DNA of 64,000 nt from Wocania_A spongiicola (GCF_023502325.1 NZ_JAMFLZ010000002.1:62001-126000), one strand, 5' to 3'. Counted from the stretch's first letter, positions 8,304-16,716 are shown. The notes: generated from the letters alone by a model not told the origin. Translations and numbers: made by a program.

Positions 8304-9797
8304 ATGAAGTTAAACTACAAAATCATTTTTCATTTTTTCGGGCTCCTATTATTATTTAATGGTGGTTTTGTGTTACTCGCATCACTTATTAGTTTAATTT
8401 ATAAAGATGGAGTTACGCTTCAATTATTTTTAGCGGGCATAGTTACACTAGTAATAGGTGCTCTGGTCATGCTATTTACGCGACGTCATCAAAAAGAAAT
8501 GAATAAGCGCGAAGGTTATATAGTTGTAACTTTTGGTTGGATTATAATGGCTTTAGCCGGTACTTTACCTTATGTTTTTACAGGAAGTATTTCGAGTTTT
8601 ACTAATGCCTTTTTTGAAACAATGTCTGGCTTTACAACAACAGGAGCAAGTATATTAAACGATATTGAGGCAGTCCCTAAAGGTGTTTTGTTTTGGCGTA
8701 GTTTAACACATTGGATTGGAGGAATGGGTATTATAGTACTCGCTATTGCTATATTGCCTTTACTAGGAATAGGAGGTATGCAATTGTTTGCGGCCGAAGC
8801 TCCAGGGCCAAGTGCCGATAAGCTGCACCCAAGAATTACCGATACGGCAAAACGTTTATGGTTAATTTATTTTGGTTATACAGCTGCAGAAACCATATTG
8901 TTACAGGTTGCTGGCATGTCCTTTTTTGATGCTATTAATCATGCATTGTGTACCTTATCAACTGGTGGGTTTTCAACAAAAAATGCAAGTGTAGCTCATT
9001 GGAACAATGAGCCTATCATTCAATACATAATCATAATATTTATGTTTTTAGCTGGCACTAACTTTGTATTAAGTTATTTTGCCTTCAAAGGAAAAATCCA
9101 GAAAATAATACACGACGAAGAGTTTAAACTTTATTTTAAATTCATTGTTGTTTTTACTGTTATAGCGGCATGTATTATTTATTTTAGAGCAGATATTGCA
9201 GCTTCTACTATAAACCACCCTATGGTTTGGGGAGAAGCAGAAAGTGCATTTAGACATGGGTTGTTTCAAGTAATATCAGTAGTTACAACTACTGGCTTTG
9301 TTACTGCAGATTTTACTATGTGGACCCCATTTTTAGTAGTCTTATTTTTTGGGCTTATGTTTCTTGGAGGATCGGCTGGCAGTACCTCAGGCGGTGTAAA
9401 AGTAGTGCGTCATTTAATACTAATTAAAAACGGATTTTTAGAATTTAAACGTACACTACATCCTAATGCTATTGTTCCTGTGCGATATAATAAAAGGTCT
9501 ATATCTGGAGATATTGTGTTTAATGTATTGGCATTTTTTATTTTATATATGCTCTCTTTTATTATTGGAGCATTAGGCTTTTCTATGATGGAAATAGATT
9601 TTAAATCCGCTATTGGTTTAGCAGCGTCTAGTTTGGGAAATGTAGGACCAGCTTTAGGTGATTTTGGACCAGTAAATAACTATGCTAATTTACCCAGTAT
9701 AGGGAAATGGTGGTGTAGCTTTTTAATGCTCATTGGCCGATTAGAACTCTTTACAGTACTTATTTTATTTACTCCTTTCTTTTGGCGTAATAGGTAG
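8304..9797 (+). CDS. trkH: Trk system potassium uptake protein TrkH
   Basis: Membrane pore of the Trk K+ system, 497 residues with four M1-P-M2 repeats. The four selectivity-filter loops are visible in order: SGFTTTGASIL, LCTLSTGGFSTK, VVTTTGFVTADF and ASSLGNVGPALG, each carrying the conserved glycine. The intramembrane loop region GGSAGSTSGGVKVVRH is also present. It is the second gene of trkAH and is followed by a hairpin terminator. Confidence 0.95.
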   Translation: MKLNYKIIFHFFGLLLLFNGGFVLLASLISLIYKDGVTLQLFLAGIVTLVIGALVMLFTRRHQKEMNKREGYIVVTFGWIIMALAGTLPYVFTGSISSFTNAFFETMSGFTTTGASILNDIEAVPKGVLFWRSLTHWIGGMGIIVLAIAILPLLGIGGMQLFAAEAPGPSADKLHPRITDTAKRLWLIYFGYTAAETILLQVAGMSFFDAINHALCTLSTGGFSTKNASVAHWNNEPIIQYIIIIFMFLAGTNFVLSYFAFKGKIQKIIHDEEFKLYFKFIVVFTVIAACIIYFRADIAASTINHPMVWGEAESAFRHGLFQVISVVTTTGFVTADFTMWTPFLVVLFFGLMFLGGSAGSTSGGVKVVRHLILIKNGFLEFKRTLHPNAIVPVRYNKRSISGDIVFNVLAFFILYMLSFIIGALGFSMMEIDFKSAIGLAASSLGNVGPALGDFGPVNNYANLPSIGKWWCSFLMLIGRLELFTVLILFTPFFWRNR

Positions 9798-10015
9798 AAT
9801 ATAATTTTATCATTTCTCACAATTAACCGATAAGTTATTCGTTTAATTATTGTAGTATTATGTATTGTAATTTTATAATACTATTTTTACACAGCCTAAA
9901 TCTAACCAAATCCAATTGCTGAAGCTTGTTTTTATGAAATGAGGCATGCTTTGGTACAAATATTGATGAGTATTGAATCATCTAAGGAGTACCCTAACTT
10001 ATAAAAATTAAAAAA
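9798..10015. other. Intergenic region after trkH
   Basis: 218 bases with no credible ORF. It contains the trkH terminator and, near its right end, an AAGGAG-like sequence (9984-9989) that is rather far (about 26 bases) from the TTG start of the following small ORF. Confidence 0.5.
9853..9888 (+). terminator. trkAH terminator
   Basis: TAGTATTAT (9853-9861) pairs perfectly with ATAATACTA (9875-9883), followed by TTTTT. Located 56 bases past the trkH stop. Confidence 0.6.
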
Positions 10016-10177
10016 TTGAAGAAAGTAGTAATTGTAACAATTGTTATGGTAATATTAATTGTTAATATTGATTTAGTATTAATGGTCGATGATTATTTTA
10101 AAGCTATAATGCTTTTTGTTTTAGCAGGAATTTTATCAATTTACGAATACAAACGAGAAAAAAAAATGGCTAGATAA
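10016..10177 (+). CDS. Hypothetical 53-residue membrane protein
   Basis: Small open frame from a TTG (10016) to TAA (10175-10177). The product has two hydrophobic stretches, about residues 4-24 (VVIVTIVMVILIVNIDLVL) and 29-42 (KAIMLFVLAGILSI), and a basic tail KREKKMAR, so it would be a two-pass inner-membrane peptide with a positive cytoplasmic end. No family recognised. An in-frame ATG at residue 11 (10046) is an alternative start but would cut the first hydrophobic segment. The positive-inside pattern and the terminator-like hairpin after it support expression; homologues were not checked. Confidence 0.45.
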   Translation: MKKVVIVTIVMVILIVNIDLVLMVDDYFKAIMLFVLAGILSIYEYKREKKMAR

Positions 10178-10213
10178 AGCTTGGCTTTTTTGTTTTTTTT
10201 GAAATATTCTAAA

Positions 10214-10254
10214 CTTGGCTTTTATTAGTATATATAAATGCTAAGCCTTTTTTT
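10214..10254 (+). terminator. Possible weak terminator after the 53-residue ORF
   Basis: CTTGGC (10214-10219) can pair with GCTAAG (10240-10245, one G-U) before CC and seven Ts. The 20-base loop makes it weak. Confidence 0.35.
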
Positions 10255-10288
10255 GTTTGATTTTTAGCGGTTTACAAAAAAAAGACTA

Positions 10289-10316
10289 TGTAACATTTTA
10301 TTTAGTTATGCGTCTA
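10289..10316 (+). promoter_or_regulatory. ECF-type promoter TGTAAC-N16-CGTCTA
   Basis: TGTAAC (10289-10294) and CGTCTA (10311-10316) separated by 16 bases, the geometry of an extracytoplasmic-function sigma promoter rather than the TAnnTTTG type. The gene start follows 29 bases later. A second site with the same spacing precedes the ankyrin gene at 49.6 kb. Confidence 0.55.
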
Positions 10317-10345
10317 GTATATGTAAACCAATTAAAAATAATAAC

Positions 10346-10597
10346 ATGGAATTAACATTAAAAGTAGAAGATTTAGAACCAGAACCTAGGGCAATTGAAA
10401 AATTTACCAAGCCAGAAGGCTTATTAAATTCTAATTACAAAAATCTTGCAAAAAAGAATTTAAACAATACAACTTCACAATCTCTATTTGGCATGAGACA
10501 GCGTTTAAAAATCGGCCAATATCAATTTACTTCAAGTATAGAAACTATTTTAAAAGTGTCAGCTTTTGCTGTTATTTTTATAGCAATATATTCTTAA
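10346..10597 (+). CDS. Hypothetical small membrane-anchored protein (83 aa)
   Basis: No family recognised. A hydrophilic N-terminal part (1-58, with MELTLKVEDLEPEPR) is followed by one C-terminal hydrophobic segment, ILKVSAFAVIFIAIYS (68-83), that runs to the end, so it looks like a tail-anchored inner-membrane protein facing the cytoplasm. Transcribed alone between an ECF-type promoter and a strong terminator, which suggests a dedicated, perhaps stress-induced, transcript. Start ATG. Confidence 0.65.
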   Translation: MELTLKVEDLEPEPRAIEKFTKPEGLLNSNYKNLAKKNLNNTTSQSLFGMRQRLKIGQYQFTSSIETILKVSAFAVIFIAIYS

Positions 10598-10613
10598 ATT
10601 TTACCCAATATAA

Positions 10614-10650
10614 AAGACCAGACTAGGTTTTTACCTAATCTGGTCTTAAT
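10614..10650 (+). terminator. Terminator of the 83-aa gene
   Basis: AAGACCAGACTAGGT (10614-10628) pairs with ACCTAATCTGGTCTT (10633-10647) with one mismatch and a short T-rich loop, followed by AATTTAC. Confidence 0.7.
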
Positions 10651-10748
10651 TTACTTTTTTGGGATAACCACCAAACTTCTAATTAATTACTAGATTGTTA
10701 CACTTATAGATTATGAATTACTTTTGTAATATAACCTCTTATGTTAAT

Positions 10749-11405
10749 TTAAATAATTCCAATTTTTTTTGCACTTTTCACCAAATTAAAGTTATCATCA
10801 TTTTTATCGTCTAGCAAGGTTTTTAGCTTCGTTTTTCTTACCTCGATAGCACGAGTAGATAGCGGAATGTATTTAGCTAAATCCTTTGTTTTTTCACCCA
10901 TTGATAGATGATATAATATTTGTCTATCAAAGTTGTCTATTGTTATACCATTAATAATGGTTTTGTCAAGATAGCCTTCTATTTTTTTACTGTAATATTT
11001 CTGACCGTTTAAGACTTTATTTATTGCGATTTTTAAATCTGTGGAATCGATATCCGATTTAATCATAAAGCCTTCAGGGTCAATTTCATTTATTATGTTA
11101 GTTATTCTAATTTGGTCAGTTATAGAAGTTAAAACTAATATTTTAGTATCAGGATTTTCTTTTCTAATTAAAAGTCCAATATCTTCCCCAGAAACAAAGC
11201 GCTCATTTTTTGATATTGGAAGTTGAAGGTCTAAAATGACTATTTGAGTTTTTATACGCTGTACTTTTTCTATTGCCTCATCACAATTTTTTGCAAATGA
11301 AATATTAAAGCTAATATTAGGTATGTCATTCAAAATGTTTTCATATGCATGAGCTATAATATTATGATCTTCAACAATTAAGAGTTTGATGCCATTTTTG
11401 TTCAT
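10749..11405 (-). CDS. Orphan response regulator with LuxR-type C-terminal domain
   Basis: 218 residues: an N-terminal receiver domain and a C-terminal helix-turn-helix of the NarL/LuxR sort (about 150-212, MGEKTKDLAKYIPLSTRAIEVRKTKL). Receiver residues are complete, counted from ATG 11405: acidic pair E12-D13, phospho-acceptor D59 in VILDLQLP, T93 in LVLTS and K116 in FMIKSD. No histidine kinase is adjacent, so its sensor is elsewhere. A TTG two codons upstream is also possible, but ATG is preferred. Family members regulate transcription after phosphorylation; targets are unknown here. Confidence 0.85.
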   Translation of the reverse strand: MNKNGIKLLIVEDHNIIAHAYENILNDIPNISFNISFAKNCDEAIEKVQRIKTQIVILDLQLPISKNERFVSGEDIGLLIRKENPDTKILVLTSITDQIRITNIINEIDPEGFMIKSDIDSTDLKIAINKVLNGQKYYSKKIEGYLDKTIINGITIDNFDRQILYHLSMGEKTKDLAKYIPLSTRAIEVRKTKLKTLLDDKNDDNFNLVKSAKKIGII

Positions 11406-11880
11406 GAACAACTAGTTTTTTTGCTACAAGGGTCATTATTTTTAAAGGTTGGGGGTGCAAAAGTATAGATTGTTTTTTCGTATAGTGTTAATGTAAGAAA
11501 AATATGTGGTAAAACCACAATGTAGAAATCAATAAATAGTATTCATTTGTATATTGTTTCTTGATGGCAATAAGGGCTTAAATTAATTACCATTCATTAA
11601 ACAAAACATTTCGATTTAAACCATCAATTTTAAAATTGATGGTTTTTTGTTGTGTTTTCTTTCAAAAAACTTCTCAATACTTGTAAAAATGTAACATTTT
11701 TATAAAATTTGCTACATATATATAAAGCAGGTTTTTTTACGATTGTTAACTGATAATCTTTTGAGTTAACCTCAAAGCATTCTTTTAGACATAATGAGTT
11801 GAATCAATAAATTATAATTTATTGAGTGTCAATTTACTTATCAAATATTAATTATAGTTTCATTTTAAATTTTAGAACTC
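11406..11880. other. 475-base intergenic region with orphan terminator
   Basis: No ORF of note. It has a small hairpin TGTGGT/ACCACA (about 11504-11519), a perfect palindromic terminator at 11618-11648 that no upstream plus-strand gene explains, and a TGTAAC at 11690-11695 whose partner 16 bases on is CTACAT, only loosely like the ECF -10. The terminator hints at an unannotated RNA between about 11460 and 11650. Confidence 0.45.
11618..11648 (+). terminator. Orphan intrinsic terminator
   Basis: A perfect 28-base palindrome, AAACCATCAATTTT followed by its reverse complement, ending in TTTTTT on the plus strand. The nearest upstream plus-strand gene ends about 1 kb away and already has its own terminator. 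Confidence 0.7.
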
Positions 11881-12141
11881 ATGGGAGGAGAAGGGTCAAT
11901 GATGGCAGCAAACAATTCTTTAAAGAATAATAGGGATCTTATATCAAAAAGAAAAGAAAGAGGAGGTTTGTCAGGAAGTTATTCTAATGCTAAATTAGCT
12001 GAGTTTCCTACAGCTACTCCTGAACAGTTAAACGAAATAAGAGAAAAAATTCTTAAGCAGAATAGAGTTCATAAAGTAAAATTGTTAATTGTATTTGGGG
12101 TAATAATTACTGTCTTAATTTTATTCTTCTTGTATAACTAA
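11881..12141 (+). CDS. Hypothetical small membrane protein (86 aa), paralogue of the next gene
   Basis: Starts MGGEGSMMAANNSLKNN and ends in one hydrophobic segment VKLLIVFGVIITVLILFFLYN (66-86), so it is probably anchored by its C-terminus. The middle block FPTATPEQLNEIREKILKQNR (46-66) aligns with FPKATPQELKRIREKLKREQR of the downstream gene, showing that the two are paralogues. Basic residues just before the membrane segment place the N-terminus in the cytoplasm. No known function. The two genes are 12 bases apart and share a terminator, so they form a small operon. Confidence 0.7.
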   Translation: MGGEGSMMAANNSLKNNRDLISKRKERGGLSGSYSNAKLAEFPTATPEQLNEIREKILKQNRVHKVKLLIVFGVIITVLILFFLYN

Positions 12142-12153
12142 TAATACTGTAAT

Positions 12154-12420
12154 ATGCCATTCGGGGAATCATTTTTAACTACAATTAAGAACAACAAATC
12201 AATAATGCTTGATAAAAGCAGAAGATTTAGAAAAACCTCAGGTAGTTTTGATTGGTCAAAAAGTCAACAGTTTGATTTTCCTAAAGCAACACCTCAAGAG
12301 CTTAAAAGAATAAGAGAAAAGTTAAAACGAGAGCAACGCAAAACTAGAGTAAAACAAATATCAATTTTTTGTATAGTAATACTGATTATAATTTTAGTTT
12401 TTGTCTATTTAATAAATTAA
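12154..12420 (+). CDS. Hypothetical small membrane protein (88 aa), paralogue of the previous gene
   Basis: Same plan as its upstream neighbour: hydrophilic N-terminus (MPFGESFLTTIKNNKSIML), the ATPQELKRIREKLKREQRK block (47-65), and a C-terminal hydrophobic anchor ISIFCIVILIIILVFVYLIN (69-88). The shared block is helical and highly charged, which would suit protein contact. Function unknown. Last gene of the pair; its stop runs directly into the terminator. Confidence 0.7.
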   Translation: MPFGESFLTTIKNNKSIMLDKSRRFRKTSGSFDWSKSQQFDFPKATPQELKRIREKLKREQRKTRVKQISIFCIVILIIILVFVYLIN

Positions 12421-12449
12421 AAAAGCCACTAATTTTATTAGTGGCTTTT
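12421..12449. terminator. Bidirectional terminator
   Basis: AAAAGCCACTAAT pairs perfectly with ATTAGTGGCTTTT around a TTT loop. It serves the small-protein pair on the plus strand and the aminotransferase gene on the minus strand. Confidence 0.85.
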
Positions 12450-12471
12450 CAATATTTCGTAATATAAGCGT

Positions 12472-13656
12472 TTAACTAACAGCTTCTTTAATACGTTTTA
12501 TAGCCTTAATAATTTGCTCTTGTGAGGCTGCGTATGAAATTCTAATACAATTAGGGTTTCCAAAAGCATCACCGGTTACGGTAGCTACTAAGGCTTCTTC
12601 TAATAAATACAAAGAAAAATCGGTAGCGTTGTTTATGGTTTTTCCTTTTAGTGTTTTTCCGAAGTAATAGGATACATCAGGGAAAACATAAAAAGCGCCT
12701 TCTGGAGTATTGGTTTTAAAACCTTCAATATCATTTAATAAATTCAAAACTAAATCGCGGCGTACTTTAAACTCATCAATCATATACTGTACTCGAGATG
12801 GCGACTCGTTTAATGCTGTAATTACAGCACGTTGCGCAATACAGTTTGTGCCGCTTGTAATTTGCCCTTGCATTTTATTACAAGCACGAGCAATCTTTTC
12901 AGGAGCGCCAATATATCCAACACGCCATCCGGTCATAGCAAAGGCTTTAGAAACACCATTTACCGTAATGGTGCGATCATACATATCGTCAAACTGTGCC
13001 ATACTTGCATGACCACCAACATAGTTTATGTGCTCGTAAATTTCATCTGAAACGACATAAATATTTGGATGCTTAGTTAATACATCGGCTAAAACTCTTA
13101 ACTCTTCTTTACTATAAATAGAGCCACTTGGATTACAAGGCGAACTAAACCAAATCATTTTTGTTTTTGGAGTAATTGCAGCTTCAAGTTGAGCAGCTGT
13201 CATTTTAAAATCTGTATCGATAGAGGTCTTAACCTCTACTGGAACACCATCATTTAATTTTACAATATCAGAGTAACTTACCCAATACGGACATGGTAAG
13301 ATAACTTCATCACCAGCATTTAGCATAACCCCTGCTATATTTGCTAAACATTGTTTTGCGCCTGTAGAAACCACTATTTGTGGTAATGCATAAGTTAAGC
13401 CATTATCGCGTTTGAACTTAGTGATGATAGCTTCTTTTAATTCAACATAACCATCAACTGGCGTATAAGAATTATAACCATCATTAATAGCTTGAATTGC
13501 AGCTTCTTTAATAAAGTCTGGTGTATTAAAATCTGGTTCGCCAAGGCTTAAACCAATAATATCTTTTCCTTCTCCTCTTAATTCTCTTGCTTTGGCAGCC
13601 ATAGCTAATGTGGCAGAGGTAGACATGTTTAAAATTCTCTCTGAAAGTAAACTCAT
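12472..13656 (-). CDS. PLP-dependent aminotransferase, class I (aspartate aminotransferase-like)
   Basis: 394 residues of fold-type I aminotransferase family I. SLGEPDFNTPDF (37-48) is the substrate-arm signature of the AspB/AatA-type enzymes. PLP contacts seen: W125 (PYWVSY), N175 (SPCNPSG), D204 and Y207 (SDEIYEH), the Schiff-base lysine K237 in NGVSKAFAMTGWRVGY, and the substrate carboxylate-binding Arg near the C-terminus (CIRISYA). Likely moves amino groups between aspartate or similar amino acids and 2-oxoglutarate; exact preference is not readable. Monocistronic. Confidence 0.9.
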   Translation of the reverse strand: MSLLSERILNMSTSATLAMAAKARELRGEGKDIIGLSLGEPDFNTPDFIKEAAIQAINDGYNSYTPVDGYVELKEAIITKFKRDNGLTYALPQIVVSTGAKQCLANIAGVMLNAGDEVILPCPYWVSYSDIVKLNDGVPVEVKTSIDTDFKMTAAQLEAAITPKTKMIWFSSPCNPSGSIYSKEELRVLADVLTKHPNIYVVSDEIYEHINYVGGHASMAQFDDMYDRTITVNGVSKAFAMTGWRVGYIGAPEKIARACNKMQGQITSGTNCIAQRAVITALNESPSRVQYMIDEFKVRRDLVLNLLNDIEGFKTNTPEGAFYVFPDVSYYFGKTLKGKTINNATDFSLYLLEEALVATVTGDAFGNPNCIRISYAASQEQIIKAIKRIKEAVS

Positions 13657-13687
13657 GAATTTGGTTGTTTATAGGTATATATGAAGT

Positions 13688-14782
13688 TTAGGCTAGACCA
13701 GGTTTTTGTCCTAGCACTTTTAATTGGTTGTAATGTTCTGAGACTGCTTTCCAAAAGGTGTTGTATTCATTATATGGCAAGCTAAACTCTTTTGCAGTTT
13801 CTTTAACAATTTTCGCTATTTTTCTGTAATGAATATGACTTATGTTAGCAAATAAGTGATGCTCAACTTGCCTATTTAAACCACCTGTATAAAATTCTAC
13901 TAACCAACTTTTAGGTGAAAAATTTGAAGTTGTAAATAATTGGTGAATAGCCCAGGTATTTTTCATATTACCTTTTTCGTCTGGTAAAGGCATTTCTGTA
14001 TTAGGCATTACATGCGCTAATTGAAAAATAACACTTAAAATGATGCCAGCGGTATAATGCATAACTAAAAACCCAATTAGAACTTGCCACCAAGTAAAAC
14101 CTAAGGATATTGGTAAAACAATCCATATAGCATAATATACTATTTTACCAATAATTAACTTTGTCCATTGTGTTGCTGGGTTTGGAAGCTTACCGTAAGC
14201 TAATTTTCTTTTTAGGTATTGATACGATTGTATGAAATCGGTAGTTATTGCCCAATTTACAGTTAATAAACCATATAAAAAGAAAGCATAATACTTTTGG
14301 TATTTATGAATTTTTAGCCACTTTGTATGTTTAGAAAAGCGGATTATTCTACCAGCATCAATATCTTCATCATGCCCCTGAATATTGGTATATGTATGAT
14401 GTAATACATTGTGTTGCACTTTCCAATTATAGTCGTTTCCAGCTAAGATATAAATACTACTCCCCATTAATTTGTTAACCCATTTTTTACTTGAAAATGA
14501 GCCATGATTTGCATCGTGCATAACATTCATACCAACGCCTGCCATACCAACACCAACAACCATCATAAGGATAATTTGAGCCCAGGCAGGTAAGTCATTA
14601 GTTAAAATTAAAACTACAGGTACTATTAATAAAGAAAACATTACAATTGCTTTTAAATACAATTTCCAGTTCCCTGTGCGTTTAACGTTGTTTTCCTTAA
14701 AATAATCGTTTACACGTTTGTTAAGCGTTTTAAAAAACTTTGTAGAGTCTTTTCTTGAGAAAGAAAGGGTTTGTTTAGTCAT
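13688..14782 (-). CDS. Membrane fatty acid desaturase (acyl-CoA/acyl-lipid type)
   Basis: 364-residue di-iron desaturase that puts a double bond in a fatty acyl chain, thus adjusting membrane fluidity. Three histidine boxes are present: HDANH (89-93), HNVLHH (124-129) and QVEHH (305-309), with hydrophobic membrane spans around 45-85 and 210-255. Gln in place of the first His of box three is a mark of front-end (delta-5/6-like) desaturases, but there is no fused cytochrome b5, so regiochemistry stays open. A CAAAGATA on the plus strand at 14834-14841 is a TATCTTTG -7-like box for it. Confidence 0.88.
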   Translation of the reverse strand: MTKQTLSFSRKDSTKFFKTLNKRVNDYFKENNVKRTGNWKLYLKAIVMFSLLIVPVVLILTNDLPAWAQIILMMVVGVGMAGVGMNVMHDANHGSFSSKKWVNKLMGSSIYILAGNDYNWKVQHNVLHHTYTNIQGHDEDIDAGRIIRFSKHTKWLKIHKYQKYYAFFLYGLLTVNWAITTDFIQSYQYLKRKLAYGKLPNPATQWTKLIIGKIVYYAIWIVLPISLGFTWWQVLIGFLVMHYTAGIILSVIFQLAHVMPNTEMPLPDEKGNMKNTWAIHQLFTTSNFSPKSWLVEFYTGGLNRQVEHHLFANISHIHYRKIAKIVKETAKEFSLPYNEYNTFWKAVSEHYNQLKVLGQKPGLA

Positions 14783-14871
14783 GCTATTAATTTTAAATAT
14801 GCTACACTTATTTTAGCTTATACCTATACGCGACAAAGATAGGTATAAACCAAGTTAAGTAATAACGTTTT

Positions 14872-14906
14872 TTTGTAAAAATATGCATATAAAAAGTATA
14901 TTTTTG
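14872..14906 (+). promoter_or_regulatory. rsmG promoter (TTTG-N23-TATTTTTG)
   Basis: TTTG (14872-14875) and TATTTTTG (14899-14906) with a 23-base spacer; the rsmG ATG follows 17 bases after the -7 box. Confidence 0.55.
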
Positions 14907-14923
14907 TTGAAAATTTAACATAG

Positions 14924-15553
14924 ATGCAACTGATTTTAAAATACTTTCCAAATCTAACTGAAGATCAAATACATAAATTTGAGCAACTTGAATCCCTGTA
15001 TAAGGATTGGAATTTAAAGATTAATGTAGTATCACGTAAAGATATTGATGAACTTTATTTACGTCATGTATTACATTCTTTAGCTATAGCGAAGTTAATT
15101 CAATTTAAAGATGAAACTAAACTTTTAGATGTTGGTACAGGTGGTGGATTTCCTGGTATTCCTTTAGCTATTTTATTTCCAGAATGCTCATTTCATTTAG
15201 TAGATAGTATTGCAAAAAAATTAAAAGTAGTAGATGAAGTTACGGAAGGCTTAGGATTAACCAATGTTAAAACTACGCATAGCCGTGTTGAAGAAATTAA
15301 TGATACTTATGATTTTATTATAAGTCGTGCCGTTGCTGCAATGCCAACCTTTGTGCATTGGGTAAAAGGTAAAATTGCTAAAAAGCAAAATCACGATTTA
15401 AAAAACGGTATTTTGTATTTGAAAGGAGGCGATTTAAGTGAAGAGCTTAAAGACTATAAAACCGCATCTATTTATAATTTAACCGATTATTATAACGAAG
15501 ACTTTTTTGAAACTAAAAAATTAGTGCATTTGCCTCTAAAATACAAGGGTTAA
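14924..15553 (+). CDS. rsmG: 16S rRNA (guanine-527-N7)-methyltransferase RsmG
   Basis: 209-residue SAM-dependent methylase of G527 in 16S rRNA (loss gives low-level streptomycin resistance in known species). The SAM site LLDVGTGGGFPGIPLAILFP (67-86) and the family motif ISRAVAAMPTFVHWV match GidB/RsmG. An N-terminal helical part with YKDWNLKINVVSRKD is typical. Converges on the TPR gene, the two stops overlapping by four bases. Confidence 0.95.
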   Translation: MQLILKYFPNLTEDQIHKFEQLESLYKDWNLKINVVSRKDIDELYLRHVLHSLAIAKLIQFKDETKLLDVGTGGGFPGIPLAILFPECSFHLVDSIAKKLKVVDEVTEGLGLTNVKTTHSRVEEINDTYDFIISRAVAAMPTFVHWVKGKIAKKQNHDLKNGILYLKGGDLSEELKDYKTASIYNLTDYYNEDFFETKKLVHLPLKYKG

Positions 15554-16515
15554 TTTGCCAATTTACTTAACATTTCAAAATTTTGTTTGAAAAAGTAAAA
15601 CTGATTTTTATACCAATATGTATCAGCAAATAGCTCAATTGTACTGTCTCTTTTAATATTAGGCGATAGCATAGTTTGAGCTTTTTTTAAGTATAACTTA
15701 GCATTTTCTATATCATTCATTTTGTAATAGGTTAATGCTAACCCTAAAATGGCTTCATAATCTAACGCATCATATTTTAAAGTGGTAGTAAAATTAGATA
15801 AAGCCTTGTCGTATTTGCCTAAAAGTAAATGAGAAGCGCCTAGGTAAAAATAAGCCGAAACATTCTTTGAATTATAGCTTAAACATTTTTTAAAATCATT
15901 TTTTGCTTGTTTATAATAGTTAATGTTTAGGTGTGTTAAACCCCGATCGTAATAAGTGTCTTCACTAGGGTTAATTAAAACAGCCATCGAAAAATCTTGT
16001 AACGCCAATTTATACTTTTTTAAAGCTAAAAGAGCATTTGCTCTTTGTGTATATGCTTTATATTCTGTTGGAATTGCCTTAATAATGTTGCTTAAATCTA
16101 CAATAGAACTTATATAGTCTTCTAGATAGTATTTACTATAAGCTAAATTATATAATGCATCAAAAAATTGAGGATCAAGTTTTAAAGCACTTTCATAATC
16201 TTGTTTTGCACCGGAATAATCTTCTAAACTGAATTTCGAATTGCCTCGGTTATAATATGAATCGGCATCGGGTCTATAAATAATTATTTTAGAATAATCC
16301 ATCATAGCTCCATAATAATCACCTATATCATTTTTGGCAATACCTCTTTGAAAATAGGCGTTAAAATTTTTAGGTTCTAGCTTTATTACTTGTGTAAATA
16401 ACTCTATTTTGTCTTTAGGGTTTGTTGCTTTAATTGCCTTTCTGTAAAGTTTTTTTGCTTGGGTAAAGGACAATAAAGGAATTAAAAATATTAATAGTAG
16501 GATATTCTTTTTCAT
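15550..16515 (-). CDS. Secreted tetratricopeptide-repeat protein
   Basis: 321 residues from ATG 16515: signal peptide MKKNILLLIFLIPLLSFTQA, then about eight TPR units covering nearly the whole mature chain, for example LEPKNFNAYFQRGIAKNDIGDYYGAMMDY and LNPSEDTYYDRGLTHLNINYY-type helical pairs. TPRs bind other proteins; no catalytic domain is attached. Likely periplasmic. An ATG seven codons upstream (16536) is in frame but would put MNLLYFY before the signal peptide, so the inner start is preferred. No specific partner can be inferred. Confidence 0.8.
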   Translation of the reverse strand: MKKNILLLIFLIPLLSFTQAKKLYRKAIKATNPKDKIELFTQVIKLEPKNFNAYFQRGIAKNDIGDYYGAMMDYSKIIIYRPDADSYYNRGNSKFSLEDYSGAKQDYESALKLDPQFFDALYNLAYSKYYLEDYISSIVDLSNIIKAIPTEYKAYTQRANALLALKKYKLALQDFSMAVLINPSEDTYYDRGLTHLNINYYKQAKNDFKKCLSYNSKNVSAYFYLGASHLLLGKYDKALSNFTTTLKYDALDYEAILGLALTYYKMNDIENAKLYLKKAQTMLSPNIKRDSTIELFADTYWYKNQFYFFKQNFEMLSKLAN

Positions 16516-16620
16516 ATAGAAATATAGTAAATTCATACAAAAAACAATGTTAAATAAAATAAAATTTATCTTGTATTAAATTGAAAAATAATTTGTTGCA
16601 ACTAGTGTCTCTCAAGTTTT

Positions 16621-16652
16621 TTTGATTTTTGCGCGAATTTTCATTAGATTTG
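16621..16652 (+). promoter_or_regulatory. Promoter of the giant secreted protein (TTTG-N20-TAGATTTG)
   Basis: TTTG (16621-16624) and TAGATTTG (16645-16652), spacer 20 bases, the best consensus match in the window. It implies a leader of about 60 bases before the ATG. Confidence 0.7.
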
Positions 16653-16716
16653 TTTAGCGTTGTTTATAAAACGTTAGTCTCTCATTTAAAATTTTAACGC
16701 CCTAAAAAGTTTTAAT

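Noticed and set aside
11690..11717. Third TGTAAC-N16 promoter before the 86-aa gene
   Set aside because: The -10 position reads CTACAT, not CGTC, and the leader would be about 155 bases; kept only as a weak remark.
12710..13050. Plus-strand frames opposite the aminotransferase gene
   Set aside because: Antisense shadows of a highly conserved PLP enzyme; their translations show no domain.
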